Of a DNA stretch of 47,271 nt, positions 14,959 to 25,266 are shown piece by piece. This DNA comes from Streptococcus infantis. Its GTDB lineage: Bacteria > Bacillota > Bacilli > Lactobacillales > Streptococcaceae. Under the pieces are notes generated by a model. The model saw nothing but the letters and a program-made list of their open reading frames with translations. It did not search any database and had not been told where the DNA came from. Position 1 is the first letter of the stretch, and every line of letters starts with the position of its first letter. The position numbers and the translations under genes were made by a program. The DNA lies in the NCBI RefSeq assembly GCF_000963255.1, contig NZ_JYOV01000024.1, positions 1 to 47,271 of the forward strand. Direction: 5' to 3'.

Positions 14959-16137
14959 CTATACTATCATTCTTTCTAAAAAAGGTTTGATGCAGTTGGT
15001 TAAAATGCCTTCTATCCAAGATTTTTGTGCGGACGATAGATTCTCCGCATCTAAACATTCCTTTAGAAAATCACGTACCTGATCAGGTGCTATTTCAAAT
15101 TCAAAAGCCTTCATTTTGTAGAAAAAGTCAAACAAAGTGTTAGAGAGATAGTCAGTTGAAAATGGAATTACTCCAGTTTTTCGATACATGGTTAGAAGTC
15201 TCGAGAAGCGAGCTTTTTCTTCAGGTATATCCTTAAAATAAGAGTTAAGTAACCAGACTTGCTTTTGTTTTCTTTCAAGAGGATCTTGACTAGCAATGCG
15301 TTGATCCTTTTCAAGTTCTCTTTGGTACTGTTTTGATTTTAAAGAACGTTCTGCACGATTTTTTCCAAAGAGAATTTTTTCCCACTGGCGCTCTTCTAGT
15401 GTCAGTGTTTCGCTCAATCCAAAGTAATCCTGATAGGCACGTTCAGCTGGTCCCATTGCTAGAACCAGGTTATCCGCGTATTGTTTAGCAATCTTGTCTC
15501 GCTTCTTTCGCTCCTTTTCAGCCTTGATGCGAAGTTCCCGCTCATAGTCAATTTTTTCTTTTCCTAGTTTAACAAGATAGAGTTGATCGTCAGATTTTCC
15601 AAGTAGAAAGGGTTTGATAAATTTTTCAAGGACTTCTTCCATACGAGCTTTCTTCAAAGGCTCTGCCTTACTCCAACTTCCACCTTGAAAAACTTCCAAA
15701 AAGAGTTGATAATCCTTTTCTGGTGAAAATTGATTGCCTCGATTTGACTTAAAAGCTCCCTTTTCCCATAGCCAGTTGATCAGTCGCTCATCAAAATCCG
15801 TTTTATTAACTCGAATGGCTTCTTTTTTCTGGGCCTTTCTGGTTAGATTTTCAAGCTTTCTGAGAAGTTTTTCTTCCTCTTCTAGCTGTTGATCTAGGCT
15901 AATTCTTTGGAAATGACGCACACAGTCACTCCCAATGGGAAAAAGTCGTTTGCCAGTAACTCCGTTAAAAAGTTCATAAGCATACTTAATAGCATTACCG
16001 CAGACACAATTGCTTCGACCGATTCCATTAAAAATCAAGGAAACTTCACTCCATTCTTTGGTAGCTTGTTCCCAAGTATCGGCTTTAGAGGCCTCTAAAA
16101 CTGCATCATATAAGTTTTTTCTAACAGGAATGGACAT
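14959..16137 (-). CDS. Uncharacterised CxC/CxxH protein encoded with rexAB
   Basis: ATG at 16137, preceded by AAAGGAGACATC, gives 392 residues; an upstream in-frame start at 16167 has no comparable site. I do not recognise a named family. Residues 38-76 contain Cys44-x-Cys46 and Cys72-x-x-His75 around a KYAYELFNGVTGKRL segment, which looks like a small zinc-binding module. Short CxCG...TG...IGSDC modules like this occur, as I recall, in phage and DNA-associated proteins. The rest is highly charged and helical, with coiled-coil-like stretches (about 80-105 and 205-300). It begins 16 bp after rexA, so it probably forms the third gene of the operon and may work with RexAB or simply share its expression. 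Confidence 0.8.
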   Translation of the reverse strand: MSIPVRKNLYDAVLEASKADTWEQATKEWSEVSLIFNGIGRSNCVCGNAIKYAYELFNGVTGKRLFPIGSDCVRHFQRISLDQQLEEEEKLLRKLENLTRKAQKKEAIRVNKTDFDERLINWLWEKGAFKSNRGNQFSPEKDYQLFLEVFQGGSWSKAEPLKKARMEEVLEKFIKPFLLGKSDDQLYLVKLGKEKIDYERELRIKAEKERKKRDKIAKQYADNLVLAMGPAERAYQDYFGLSETLTLEERQWEKILFGKNRAERSLKSKQYQRELEKDQRIASQDPLERKQKQVWLLNSYFKDIPEEKARFSRLLTMYRKTGVIPFSTDYLSNTLFDFFYKMKAFEFEIAPDQVRDFLKECLDAENLSSAQKSWIEGILTNCIKPFLERMIV

Positions 16138-16153
16138 GATGTCTCCTTTCTTT

Positions 16154-19100
16154 TTAAAGTTTAACAACTTCTACTTGGTCTTTACCAAGTAGAATCAAAT
16201 ATTTCTCAACTGTTTCTATCTGATAGGAACGAGATAGAGCCTCTGCATAGAGTTCTAATTGACCACGATAGCGTTCAACAAGCTGACTAGCATGCTCATA
16301 ACGGTCTGTCTTGTAGTCAAAGAGAGCAATCTTATCATTGTAGAGGAGATACCCATCTAAGATTCCACGGACAACAAAGTTTTCTTGGCTTTTCTCGTCT
16401 CTTTTTAACATTGAGAAAGGCTGTTCTCGATAGAGTTTATCTTGATTTGAAAGAATCTCTTGACCTAGCGCTGTATCAAAGAAGGACAAAATTTTTCCTA
16501 GATTGATTTTGGATTTGACATCCGAACTTACTTGAACTTGCTCCAAAGCTTCTGTCAAGGTTTCCAATGTAGGTTTTTTATCGAGATTGATTCGTTGCAT
16601 GAGTTCATGGGTAGCACTACCAATTTCAGCACCAGTAACTTTCTTAGTTTTAGAGAAATCAGGAAGGTTGAATTGAACAGTGCTTTCTATTAGTTGACTT
16701 TGACCAGCCACTACTACGCCTTCCATATCCATGACAGGTTCATAGAATTTTTTAATCTGACTTGGCGTTTGAACACTTGGAAGATTAATTGCTGCTCGGT
16801 GGACTTGATTATAGACTTCCACTTCTTTCAGCATTTCTAAAGCTTCCTTAATGGTATCAGATTGACGGTTATCTGCTTGAGATTGATCTTGAAGCTGGCT
16901 TTTATTTTCCAATTCTCCGATAGCTTCCTTGGTTAAGTCTTCTTCACCCTCAAAACGTACAGTGAAGTGCAAATCCTCTTTCGTAAATGCTTGGTAAATG
17001 GCCCAAATCCAGTCCTGGAAATTAGTAGCATCTAGTCTAGTTTCTTGAGTCAAAAGACCTTTTCCATTTGTCGGATATTCTTTAGCTTCTAATTTTTCAC
17101 GAGATCCTTTTCCGACTAAATATAATTTTTTCTCAGCACGAGTCATGGCTACATAAAGCAAACGCATGAGTTCAGAATAACTTGCTAACTGAAGTTCTTC
17201 TTCGTTTTGCGTATAGGTCAAGCTAGGGATAGATAATTTAATCGTAGATGGAACATATTCTTCTTTGGCATTTGTAGCTACTCTAGCAACATACTTGAGC
17301 CCAAGGCCATTTTTACGACTTAGGATAACTTCAGACATGGTATCTTGCTTATTAAATTGCTGATCAATATTAAGGATAAAGACATAAGGAAACTCAAGGC
17401 CCTTACTTTTATGAATACTCATAAGTTCTACAGCATCCTTAGGTGGTGCCACAGCGACATTGGCAAGATCATGCTGGGCTTCCAAGACTTGGTCAATCAT
17501 AGTTATAAAACGTGATAAGCCTTTAAAATTACTCTTTTCAAACTGGTCAGCTCGTAGTGCTAGGGCATAGAGGTTAGCCTGTCTGGCCTGACCATTTGGC
17601 AAAGCACCAACATAATCATAGTAAAAGCGGTCGCTATAAATTTTCCAGATAAGATCATAAAGTGAATGCGTTTTGGAATACAAACGCCAATCTTGGACGG
17701 TTTCCATGAAAAAGCCAAGCTTCTTTTGTAATTCAGCTTTGATTAAATCCTTTTGAAGACCAATTTTCTCCTGAGCATTGACTAGTTTCTCATAAAAGTT
17801 TTCTTGAACCTTATCCTCGGATTTCTGAAGGGTTAATCGAGCCAATTCATCTTCATCAAAGCTAAACATAGGAGACTTCATTAAAGCAACTAAAGCGAAA
17901 TCTTGAAGAGGGTTATGGATGACTCGAAGAGTGTCTAACATGACTTGGACTTCTAAAGACTGTAAATAGTTGCTTTGAGCACCATCTGTCTTGACTGGAA
18001 TCCCATACTCAGACAAAGCAAGTAGAACCTGGTCATTGCGACTTCTGCTTGCAGTCAAAAGAGCAATGTCCTTGCAGGGCACACCTTTATCATTGTGGAG
18101 ATGCAATATCTCCTTAAGCACCATGCGCATCTCACCAGTCAGTTTGTTGGTCGAAAACTCTTCCTCTTCCTTAGAATCACCATCAACATCCTTATCATAC
18201 AAGAGAACTTCTGCCTTGTTTTCTGGATCAGGGTGTAAATCAGTATTTCCGAAAACAAGTTGATGCATACCGTCATAAGAAATCTCTCCAACTTCCTCGT
18301 CCATGAGATGTTTAAAGACATCATTCGTAGCATCTAGAACTTCTGAACTGCTCCGAAAATTTTCTTTAAGTAGAATTAATTGACCTTCTTTGTCATCTTG
18401 AGCAAATCTATGAAATTTTTCGTTGAAGATTTGGGGATCTGCCTGTCTAAAACGATAAATAGACTGCTTAATATCTCCTACCATAAAACGATTATGACCG
18501 TTTGAGAGGAGTTCCAGCATTCTCTCCTGGATGTGGTTGGTATCCTGATATTCATCGACCATAACTTCGTGGAAGCGTTCCTGATATTCTTGTCGAACCT
18601 GAGAGAAGTTTTCTAAAATTTCAATGGTATAGTGGCTAATATCAGCAAATTCAAAGGCATTTTCTTCGCGCTTCCGTTGTCGATAGGCATCAACAAAATC
18701 CCTCATGAAGACTTGGAATGTCTTTGCCAAGTCCCAGGAATCTTGATGATAATCTTCTTGAAATTTCAATAAAGTGATTTGATCATTTAGTGCAATTAAC
18801 TTTTCAATTTTTGCTTTTCTCTCTTGGTTGTAGGTTTCTTTCAAGTCTTGCAGTTCGGCCTTACGACTAGCATTTGTAAGAGCACGACCTCCCTTATCCT
18901 TAGAGATACTAACAACTCGGTCTAAAACTTCTTGATATTGATTAAAAGTTGATTCATGGCTTAAAGAACCGATCTCATCAAGAACTTGTTGAACAGACTC
19001 TAAGTAAGTCGCCTTACCGAATTCCTTGGCATCATTATCCAGATGATAACGGAAAAAGCTTTCTAAATCCCAAAGTCTTTCTTTTATATCCTCTGCAAGG

Positions 19101-19801
19101 ATTTCTTTAGCAACTGTAAAATCAGCCTTTTCAAAACCTTTTAGGAAAGAATCCTGTAGCCAAGCCTGAGGATTACTGGTAGATTGCAAAAAGTCATAAA
19201 TCATATAGACCTGTTTACGCAAACCACGCGCGTCTTTGCTTCTACCTGCAAAGTTCTTGACCAATCGACTAAAATTATCTTTATCCTTGCCTTGGTAGTG
19301 ATGTTCAAAAACTTGTCGAAAAACCTCATTTTTTAAGAGAAGCTGCTCACTTTCATTCTGAAGAATGCGAAAATTTGGAGCGAGGTCAAGGAGATAACCA
19401 TGCTTGGTCAGGAATTTTTGGGTAAAAGAGTCCATGGTCCCAATCGCAGCATTGGGTAAATCAGCTAACTGTCTGCCAAGGTGTTTTTTTAGTTCCAAAT
19501 CTTGTGTCTCTAGGATTTGTTGGCTGATTTTCTTTTCCAAGCGTTCTTTTAACTCAGTTGCTGCCTTGACTGTAAAGGTTGAGATAAAGAGTTGGCGAAT
19601 TTCTACACCTCGCGCTAGTTGATCAAGAATTCGTTCAGCCATGACAAAGGTTTTTCCTGAGCCAGCTGATGCTGAGACCAGAATGTTTTGACCAGAACTG
19701 TAAATAGCTTGAATTTGCTCAGCAGTTTTCTTTGGTTTCTTGTCAGAATGAGCTTCTTCTATTTGCAACTTTTCAATCTCTTCTTGGGATAAAAATTTCA
19801 T
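16154..19801 (-). CDS. rexA: RexA, ATP-dependent helicase/nuclease subunit A (AddA)
   Basis: RexA is the helicase-nuclease subunit of RexAB, the streptococcal counterpart of AddAB/RecBCD, which processes double-strand breaks for RecA-dependent repair and degrades foreign linear DNA. The 1215-residue protein has a Walker A motif SASAGSGKT (43-51), a UvrD-type motif [32 protein letters not shown], and [12 protein letters not shown] of motif VI. The C-terminal RecB-like nuclease domain shows GILDGYLL and FDYKTDRY with its Asp and Lys. Its ATG overlaps the rexB stop by 4 bp (ATGA). Confidence 0.97.
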   Translation of the reverse strand: MKFLSQEEIEKLQIEEAHSDKKPKKTAEQIQAIYSSGQNILVSASAGSGKTFVMAERILDQLARGVEIRQLFISTFTVKAATELKERLEKKISQQILETQDLELKKHLGRQLADLPNAAIGTMDSFTQKFLTKHGYLLDLAPNFRILQNESEQLLLKNEVFRQVFEHHYQGKDKDNFSRLVKNFAGRSKDARGLRKQVYMIYDFLQSTSNPQAWLQDSFLKGFEKADFTVAKEILAEDIKERLWDLESFFRYHLDNDAKEFGKATYLESVQQVLDEIGSLSHESTFNQYQEVLDRVVSISKDKGGRALTNASRKAELQDLKETYNQERKAKIEKLIALNDQITLLKFQEDYHQDSWDLAKTFQVFMRDFVDAYRQRKREENAFEFADISHYTIEILENFSQVRQEYQERFHEVMVDEYQDTNHIQERMLELLSNGHNRFMVGDIKQSIYRFRQADPQIFNEKFHRFAQDDKEGQLILLKENFRSSSEVLDATNDVFKHLMDEEVGEISYDGMHQLVFGNTDLHPDPENKAEVLLYDKDVDGDSKEEEEFSTNKLTGEMRMVLKEILHLHNDKGVPCKDIALLTASRSRNDQVLLALSEYGIPVKTDGAQSNYLQSLEVQVMLDTLRVIHNPLQDFALVALMKSPMFSFDEDELARLTLQKSEDKVQENFYEKLVNAQEKIGLQKDLIKAELQKKLGFFMETVQDWRLYSKTHSLYDLIWKIYSDRFYYDYVGALPNGQARQANLYALALRADQFEKSNFKGLSRFITMIDQVLEAQHDLANVAVAPPKDAVELMSIHKSKGLEFPYVFILNIDQQFNKQDTMSEVILSRKNGLGLKYVARVATNAKEEYVPSTIKLSIPSLTYTQNEEELQLASYSELMRLLYVAMTRAEKKLYLVGKGSREKLEAKEYPTNGKGLLTQETRLDATNFQDWIWAIYQAFTKEDLHFTVRFEGEEDLTKEAIGELENKSQLQDQSQADNRQSDTIKEALEMLKEVEVYNQVHRAAINLPSVQTPSQIKKFYEPVMDMEGVVVAGQSQLIESTVQFNLPDFSKTKKVTGAEIGSATHELMQRINLDKKPTLETLTEALEQVQVSSDVKSKINLGKILSFFDTALGQEILSNQDKLYREQPFSMLKRDEKSQENFVVRGILDGYLLYNDKIALFDYKTDRYEHASQLVERYRGQLELYAEALSRSYQIETVEKYLILLGKDQVEVVKL

Positions 19802-22800
19802 CGCTCCAACTCCTCTCTTATTTTATTAAACCATGTTTCCTTGGCATTGCTCTTGGCAGCTTTCTCTAAAAATCTCGCTTGACCTAAATGATAATTGGCT
19901 TCGAAACCTGTAATAGCTTGATATTGTTGAACATAGGGTGCAATGCTTCTACCGTTTTCTGTATAAGGGTTGATCGCAAATTCACCAGATAAAATCTTCT
20001 CTGCTGCTTTCTTATAAATAAGGGCGTTATAGTCCAGCAATAACTGGAATTCCTCATCAGACAACTGATAGGTCTTGTTTTTATTATATAGTTCCCCAAG
20101 GTTCTTTATTTCTTTTTCGAGAAATAACCCTTGATATTTCATACTCTTTGTCGTTTCTGCCAAAGCCTTTGAAAGAGTTTTAACTGTTTGTAAGGACTGA
20201 ACTGGTTCAGCCATCTCTAAATACATGGCACCAAAGAAGTCTGTATTCCCTTGTTTCTTAAGAGCAGCCAGATAGGTTGGTAATTGTGAATTAAGGCCGT
20301 TATAAAAGAGAGGGAAGTTAAACTGAGTTAGAGAAGATTTGTAATCGACAACACCAATAGCTTCACTGGTTTTTAAGCGATCTATACGGTCAACTTTACC
20401 ACGGACATAGACATTTCTGCCGTTATCTAACTGAACAAAAGCTTGTTCCTTACCACCAAAGACTGCTTCTTCCTGAATTGTTTCAATTTCAGAATTATGA
20501 CGCAGAATGTGTCCAGTAGCTCGTGCTACATCCAAAAGAACTTCCTGGGTTAATTGGGCTTCCAAACTTTCCTGATAAATGGCTTGAAACTCTCTTTCTT
20601 GACTGGTTTCAGAGATTGCTTGTTCTAAACGACGATCAAAAGATGTATCAGCAGGAAGTTTCAATACACGTTCAAAGATACGATGCAAGAAATTTCCATG
20701 ACTTCGTGCATCAGGACGCAGACGCAATTCTTCTTGCAAACCTAAGACATAACGGAGATAGTAACTGTATTCATTACGGTAAAATTCTGTTAATCCAGAA
20801 GTAGATAGATAAAAATCTTGATCTTCAGGATACAAGGCTTTCAAAGTTTCAGAATCTAAAATCTTGCTCTTTGGACTTGTTGGTAAAACTGGATTTTCCA
20901 AACCTTGGTCTTCCAACTTTTTACCCATCACACGAGCCAGAACTTTTACAAAAGTTAAGTCTTGGTCGCTTGTCTCACTCTCACCTTGCTGATGATAGGC
21001 AACAAGACTAGACAAAAGGCTGTGATAAGAACCAATGTCATCTTTCGATAGATTTTTTCGGTCAATTCTCTTTTCAATCTTGCTAAAACCAAAGTCCTGC
21101 AATTCTTTCAGATAAACTGACTCTTTACTCTCGTTTTCATTGAGTAAACTTGGTGCCGATAAGACCAATTCCTTCCTAGCAGAATTGACCAAAGAAAGCA
21201 TGGTATAGCGATTCTTCTTGAGGTTCTCTTGACTTGCAATCAGTAATTGTGAGCCATCTTCTGTAACTTGGTTTAAAACTTCTCTTTCTTCATCGCTCAA
21301 CAAACTGGTGTTTTGAGCAATTTTTGGCAAGTGATCTTGAGTTAAGCCAAGTGCATAGATGTAATCAGAAGTCAAAGGCGCAATCAAATCATAACTTTGC
21401 ACCAGAACCGTATCTACCGTTGCTGGGATTGTACGATAATTTGATAAGGACATCCCTGAATGAAGAAGTGCCAAAAAATCATCTAAAGTAACTTGAGAAC
21501 CTTCAAATACGGTAGCAAATTGCTCCATTACGTGGCAAAATGTCTTCCATACCTCTTCTTGTCTTTCTTGCTCTGTCGCATCCATCGTTTCAGATAAGGA
21601 TTGTAATTGCTTGGTAACAGATGCATCCTTCAAAAAGTTATTCCATTTTGTAAGGATATTTTCAGTCTTTTGCTTACGACTGGATAATAACGTTTCTAAT
21701 GGATTTAGAACACGAACACGCAGCTCGTTTACTTTCTCTAAATCAAATTTCCCATGATGATTTTTTGTAAATTCTTGTTTAAAGTTAGAAAGTCCATCAA
21801 TACCTAAATAGCGGATATATTGTTCAAAGCTATCGATTTCTTCTTGAGCAAGGTCGGTATATAAGCCAGTTCGTAAGAGATTAATCAAATCTTCCTGACG
21901 GAAATTGTATCGTTTGAGACGTCCCACGGATTCTACAAATTGAGTCAACGGATGATGAGCCATAGATTCACTTTTACCCAGATAGAAAGGGATCTGATAT
22001 TGATTAAAAATTGTCTGCAAGGACAGTTTATAAGACTCTACGTCTCCTAGTAAGATACGAAAATTTTTATAGCTTAGTTCTGGATTTTGGTGCAATTTCT
22101 GGCGAATACTACGAGCAACTAGCTCCAGCTCTTCTTTTTGTGTCAGACAAGACCAGATTTGCAAGTCTTTTCTATCTTCGTCATTCACGTCTAAGCTAAT
22201 TTCAGAATAATCATAAGCACTTTCCAGTAATTTTGAGGCCTTGGCAAAAGCATCAAGATTTTTATGTTCTTGACATGCATCTTCTGCCTTGGTCTGATAT
22301 TTAAAAGCTAAATGACGTAAAAACTCAACACTGGCTTGATAGAGGTTACCTTCACTAAAGGGGCTAGTGTAGGCTTTCTTAGTCGCATAGACACCAATAA
22401 TAATCTCAACACCCTTACGATGAAGCAAATCTACTAGGTGTTCCTCTTCTGCAGAAAAACGGGTAAAACCATCAATGACTAGGGCAATTTTACTAAAATC
22501 ACTACTTACCTTGTTTTCTTCGATAGCATCAATTAGATAGGATAATGGACTCCCCTGTGAAACTTGACCTTGATTTAAATATGCTGTTATCTTTTCAAAA
22601 ATCAAGAGTAAATCAGAGCGTTTATCAGCATCTGTCAAGCTTTCCAAGTCCAAAAAACTCATCTTTGCAGTTGAAATTTCATGATAAATCTCAATCAGTT
22701 GCTGGATGAATTGCGGATCTTGTTTAATAGCCCCGTAAACACGTAAATCTTTCGGATCAATCTCAGACAGACATTTATAGAAAGCCATACCAAGACCTAT

Positions 22801-23049
22801 ATCATCGAGACTTGACCTCTCAGGAATATCATTTAAAACCAGATAACGAGCCATTTGAGCGAAGCGCGTGACTGTAATCGCAAAAGAAGCCTGCTGATTC
22901 AAGCACTCCAGCACGGCGCGTTCCTTTTCAAAAGATAGAGAGTTAGGGGCAATGTAAAAGACTCGTTTGCCTTGGGCAACCAGTCCCTGAGCCTCCTTGG
23001 TTAGGATATTTGTCAAAGAAGTCCGAATATCGGTATAAAGTAGTTTCAT
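19798..23049 (-). CDS. rexB: RexB, ATP-dependent helicase/nuclease subunit B (AddB)
   Basis: RexB is the second subunit of the RexAB helicase-nuclease. The frame is open to an ATG at 23073, but that ATG lies only a few bases past the predicted transcript start. ATG 23049, preceded by GAGG, begins [16 protein letters not shown], the family N-terminus, and gives 1083 residues. The C-terminal third has a RecB-type nuclease motif ([11 protein letters not shown] and GVVDYKSSL). AddB proteins also hold a 4Fe-4S cluster in many Firmicutes, but the typical four-cysteine set is not evident here. First gene of the rexB-rexA operon. The sequence is close to, but distinct from, the pneumococcal protein. 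Confidence 0.96.
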   Translation of the reverse strand: MKLLYTDIRTSLTNILTKEAQGLVAQGKRVFYIAPNSLSFEKERAVLECLNQQASFAITVTRFAQMARYLVLNDIPERSSLDDIGLGMAFYKCLSEIDPKDLRVYGAIKQDPQFIQQLIEIYHEISTAKMSFLDLESLTDADKRSDLLLIFEKITAYLNQGQVSQGSPLSYLIDAIEENKVSSDFSKIALVIDGFTRFSAEEEHLVDLLHRKGVEIIIGVYATKKAYTSPFSEGNLYQASVEFLRHLAFKYQTKAEDACQEHKNLDAFAKASKLLESAYDYSEISLDVNDEDRKDLQIWSCLTQKEELELVARSIRQKLHQNPELSYKNFRILLGDVESYKLSLQTIFNQYQIPFYLGKSESMAHHPLTQFVESVGRLKRYNFRQEDLINLLRTGLYTDLAQEEIDSFEQYIRYLGIDGLSNFKQEFTKNHHGKFDLEKVNELRVRVLNPLETLLSSRKQKTENILTKWNNFLKDASVTKQLQSLSETMDATEQERQEEVWKTFCHVMEQFATVFEGSQVTLDDFLALLHSGMSLSNYRTIPATVDTVLVQSYDLIAPLTSDYIYALGLTQDHLPKIAQNTSLLSDEEREVLNQVTEDGSQLLIASQENLKKNRYTMLSLVNSARKELVLSAPSLLNENESKESVYLKELQDFGFSKIEKRIDRKNLSKDDIGSYHSLLSSLVAYHQQGESETSDQDLTFVKVLARVMGKKLEDQGLENPVLPTSPKSKILDSETLKALYPEDQDFYLSTSGLTEFYRNEYSYYLRYVLGLQEELRLRPDARSHGNFLHRIFERVLKLPADTSFDRRLEQAISETSQEREFQAIYQESLEAQLTQEVLLDVARATGHILRHNSEIETIQEEAVFGGKEQAFVQLDNGRNVYVRGKVDRIDRLKTSEAIGVVDYKSSLTQFNFPLFYNGLNSQLPTYLAALKKQGNTDFFGAMYLEMAEPVQSLQTVKTLSKALAETTKSMKYQGLFLEKEIKNLGELYNKNKTYQLSDEEFQLLLDYNALIYKKAAEKILSGEFAINPYTENGRSIAPYVQQYQAITGFEANYHLGQARFLEKAAKSNAKETWFNKIREELER

Positions 23050-23081
23050 CTCTGCCTCGTTGGAATTTTTCATTACCTTTT

Positions 23082-23090
23082 ATTATATCA
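23082..23090 (-). promoter_or_regulatory. Extended -10 promoter for rexB-rexA
   Basis: The minus strand reads TGATATAAT (complement of 23082-23090). The predicted start is close to 23075, which leaves a leader of about 25 bases before ATG 23049 and argues against the ATG at 23073. The same TGATATAAT element precedes the response regulator, pcrA and glmU genes in this window. Confidence 0.65.
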
Positions 23091-23143
23091 TTTTTTTACT
23101 ACTAATCCTATAAATAGAGAGTTCTTAAAACTTCTGACGAAAA

Positions 23144-23325
23144 GAATGAGGCTGGGACAAAAGTCCTAGCCTCTCAATTGTCTTTGGATTATTGAGCAAG
23201 ACGCAGTGGTTGAGTTGGCTCTACTACGCTGATTTCATCAGCTTTTACAGCCCTACTCAACTGTGTGGAGGTGGGACGACGAATTCGAATTCTAATGAAT
23301 TACCGATTTCTGTCCCACTCTCATT
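23144..23325. repeat. Fold-back intergenic repeat between the CPBP protease gene and rexB
   Basis: The 182-bp block begins ATGAGGCTGGGACAAAAG and ends with an imperfect inverse, CTGTCCCACTCTCAT, so its ends pair. Inside are nested pairings such as GAGGCTGGGAC/GTCCTAGCCTC (23148-23173) and GCTGA/TCAGC. I recall similar GGCTGGGACAAAAGTCC units scattered in streptococcal intergenic regions. It looks like a non-coding miniature element, and its proximal hairpin can serve as terminator for the protease gene on the minus strand. Confidence 0.65.
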
Positions 23326-23337
23326 GATCGATAAGCA

Positions 23338-24009
23338 CTAACTTGCTGAAAATAGATTGATCCATAAATACCAAAATGCTGTAATGTTAATCATGATATG
23401 GAGCAAAATAGGATAATAGAGAGAATGAGTTTTTCGGTAGAGGAATGCAGAAATTGCTCCACCACTTGCATAGGTGAAAAAGGCGAGTGGTGTTAAACCT
23501 GAACTGACATGCACATAGCCAAAGACACAGGCTGATAGTAAAACATCTCCATACCAAGGTGAATCTTTCAAAAATGTATTCATCAGAACTCCTCGATAAA
23601 CCAATTCTTCTGTAATTGGTCCTAGCAGACAAACAATAAGTAAAAGATAAGGTAACTCTTGTCGCCCTGTCATCTCTGTCAATTCATTTAAAGCGATTTG
23701 ATTGGACGTTGCAGGGGTTAAAAAGGACAATGCAATATCTAAAAGATAATTGACACCATAAGCAAGGAGCAAATAAACTGGATAACTCCATTTCCACTTC
23801 AATTCAAGAATTTTCCTACCTTCGAATACTAGTAAATAAAGAATAGCTAGAAAAGTAGCGCTAAACTCTAAAAAAGCAAGAATTTGAAAAAATTCTCTAC
23901 TAGCAGGTACAAGCCTACCTGCAAAATGATTAAAAATCCACCAAAACCATGTCTTCCTATAAATAATTACTAACAAGGCTAGTAAAATCTGTACTACTCT
24001 TTTTTTCAT
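23338..24009 (-). CDS. CPBP family intramembrane metalloprotease
   Basis: The 223-residue protein has about six or seven membrane helices and the three metal-site motifs of the CPBP/CAAX-protease family: EELVYRG (E-E-x-x-x-R), FGYVHVSS (F-x-x-x-H) and HIMIN. Family members in Gram-positive bacteria include bacteriocin self-immunity and processing proteases, but many are of unknown substrate. It stands alone here: the fold-back repeat lies downstream and the phosphatase gene is divergent upstream. Confidence 0.88.
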   Translation of the reverse strand: MKKRVVQILLALLVIIYRKTWFWWIFNHFAGRLVPASREFFQILAFLEFSATFLAILYLLVFEGRKILELKWKWSYPVYLLLAYGVNYLLDIALSFLTPATSNQIALNELTEMTGRQELPYLLLIVCLLGPITEELVYRGVLMNTFLKDSPWYGDVLLSACVFGYVHVSSGLTPLAFFTYASGGAISAFLYRKTHSLYYPILLHIMINITAFWYLWINLFSAS

Positions 24010-24149
24010 GAGAAGTCCTCTGCTTTTTATCCATTATCAGTATATTGCAAGTTTAGTATAGCATATATTTGCCAAAAAGCTTCTTCAAATCACGAATTGT
24101 AATTGAAACGTCCTAAATTGACATAGTAATCCTTATTTCCACTAAATTA

Positions 24150-24158
24150 TGCTATAAT
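24150..24158 (+). promoter_or_regulatory. Extended -10 promoter of the Cof-type phosphatase gene
   Basis: TGCTATAAT (24150-24158) is an extended -10 element about 30 bp before the ATG. A TTGACA at 24118 is 29 bp upstream of it, too far for a normal spacer. Confidence 0.6.
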
Positions 24159-24187
24159 ATAGACAAAACACGTGAAAAGGAACTACT

Positions 24188-24997
24188 ATGATTAAACTAC
24201 TTGCCCTTGATATGGATGGAACTCTACTCAACGAAGCCAAGGAAATCCCTCAGGCTCATATTGATGCCATTCATAAGGCTATTGAAAAAGGTGTTAAACT
24301 GGTTCTTTGTACTGGTCGCCCTCTCTTTGGAGTTCTTCCCTACTACAAGAAACTAGGACTAGATTTGCAAAATGAATACGTTATTGTCAACAATGGATGT
24401 TCTACCCACCAAACCAGCGACTGGAGCCTTGTTGACTGGCGGGAACTTAGCAAATCTGACATCGAATACCTGAATGACCTTGCTGAAAAGAGTGAGGTTC
24501 AGTTGACTCTCTTTGATGAGGAACACTACTTCGTTCTCGGAGGCAAACCAAATCCTATCGTTCAATATGATGCCACACTTGTCTTTTCTGACCTGACTGA
24601 AATCTCACTTGAAGAAGCTACTAGTGGTAAATATCGTATGTTCCAGGGAATGTTTTTAGGGACAAAAGAACAAACGGATGACTTTGAACAACGTTTTGCT
24701 GATGAACTTTGTCAAAAATTTAGCGGTGTTCGATCTCAACCAGTTATCTATGAAGCAATGCCACTTGGCACAACCAAGGCTTCTGCTCTTTCTCGTTTGG
24801 CTGAGATTTTGGATATCCAACCTTCTGAAATCATGGCTATGGGTGATGCCAATAACGACATTGAGATGTTAGAGTTTGCTGGTCTTGGGATCGCCATGGG
24901 AAATGCCAGCGACCATGTCAAATCTCTCGCTGATGCCGTAACTGCTAGCAATGAAGAAGATGGTGTTGCACGCGCTATTGAGAAATATATTTTGTAG
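24188..24997 (+). CDS. Cof-type HAD-IIB sugar phosphatase (YidA-like)
   Basis: The 269-residue protein is a cytoplasmic HAD hydrolase. Motif I LDMDGTLLN near the N-terminus holds the nucleophile Asp and acid/base Asp. The LCTGRP motif II, the conserved Lys in TTKASAL, and MGDANNDIEML motif IV near residue 220 are all present. The large insert between motifs II and III is the C2B cap of the Cof/YidA group, which dephosphorylates sugar phosphates or flavin precursors. AAAAGGAAC precedes the ATG. Single gene with its own promoter and terminator. Confidence 0.92.
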   Translation: MIKLLALDMDGTLLNEAKEIPQAHIDAIHKAIEKGVKLVLCTGRPLFGVLPYYKKLGLDLQNEYVIVNNGCSTHQTSDWSLVDWRELSKSDIEYLNDLAEKSEVQLTLFDEEHYFVLGGKPNPIVQYDATLVFSDLTEISLEEATSGKYRMFQGMFLGTKEQTDDFEQRFADELCQKFSGVRSQPVIYEAMPLGTTKASALSRLAEILDIQPSEIMAMGDANNDIEMLEFAGLGIAMGNASDHVKSLADAVTASNEEDGVARAIEKYIL

Positions 24998-25045
24998 AAA
25001 ATAAGCCCAGTCAACTAGTATTTCTAGCCAACTGGGCTTTTATTT
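24998..25045 (+). terminator. Terminator after the Cof-type phosphatase gene
   Basis: AAATAAGCCCAGT pairs with ACTGGGCTTTTATTT around a 19-base loop that can pair further (CTAG/CTAG). It begins directly after the stop codon. Confidence 0.85.
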
Positions 25046-25081
25046 TTTAGAAATTTGAAAACTTTAGAAACTCTTTAGAAA
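25046..25081 (+). promoter_or_regulatory. Three TTTAGAAA direct repeats upstream of the ABC promoter
   Basis: TTTAGAAA occurs at 25046-25053, 25063-25070 and 25074-25081. The last two are 11 bp apart and end just upstream of the -35 hexamer. This is the geometry of an OmpR-family activator site. The OmpR-type regulator encoded at 27859-28560 is the obvious candidate. Confidence 0.45.
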
Positions 25082-25084
25082 TGC

Positions 25085-25116
25085 TTGACGATTCTTTGAT
25101 ATCTATGCTTTATACT
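25085..25116 (+). promoter_or_regulatory. Promoter of the ABC transporter operon
   Basis: TTGACG (25085-25090) is followed by TTTATA/TATACT (25109-25116). The spacer is 18 or 20 bases depending on which -10 is taken, which is longer than ideal and fits a promoter that needs an activator. The RUP element lies between this promoter and the first gene. Confidence 0.5.
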
Positions 25117-25140
25117 AGAGTTATAAAAATAAAACATCTT

Positions 25141-25245
25141 ATACTCTTCGAAAATCAAATTCAAACCACGTCAGCTTCGCCTTGCCGTACTCAAGTACAG
25201 CCTGCGGCTCGCTTCCTAGTTTGCTCTTTGATTTTCATTGAGTAT
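25141..25245. repeat. RUP element (IS630-related miniature repeat)
   Basis: The 105-bp block starts ATACTCTTCGAAAATC and ends GATTTTCATTGAGTAT, giving imperfect terminal inverted repeats (ATACTC...GAAAATCAAA on both ends). Its body holds the CCACGTCAGCTTCGCCTTG and CTGCGGCT words that I remember from pneumococcal RUPs. It sits at a TA dinucleotide, as IS630-type insertion would leave. It lies in the leader of the ABC operon, 22 bp before the first ATG, and its ends can fold as a hairpin in the mRNA. Confidence 0.8.
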
Positions 25246-25266
25246 TAAAGGTTAAAGGAGAAAACT

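Noticed and set aside
23050..23073. ATG at 23073 as the rexB start
   Set aside because: It lies within a few bases of the predicted transcript start with a ribosome site too close; ATG 23049 begins the family N-terminus.
24118..24123. TTGACA as -35 of the Cof-type phosphatase promoter
   Set aside because: It is 29 bases from the -10; the extended -10 TGCTATAAT is enough to explain the promoter.
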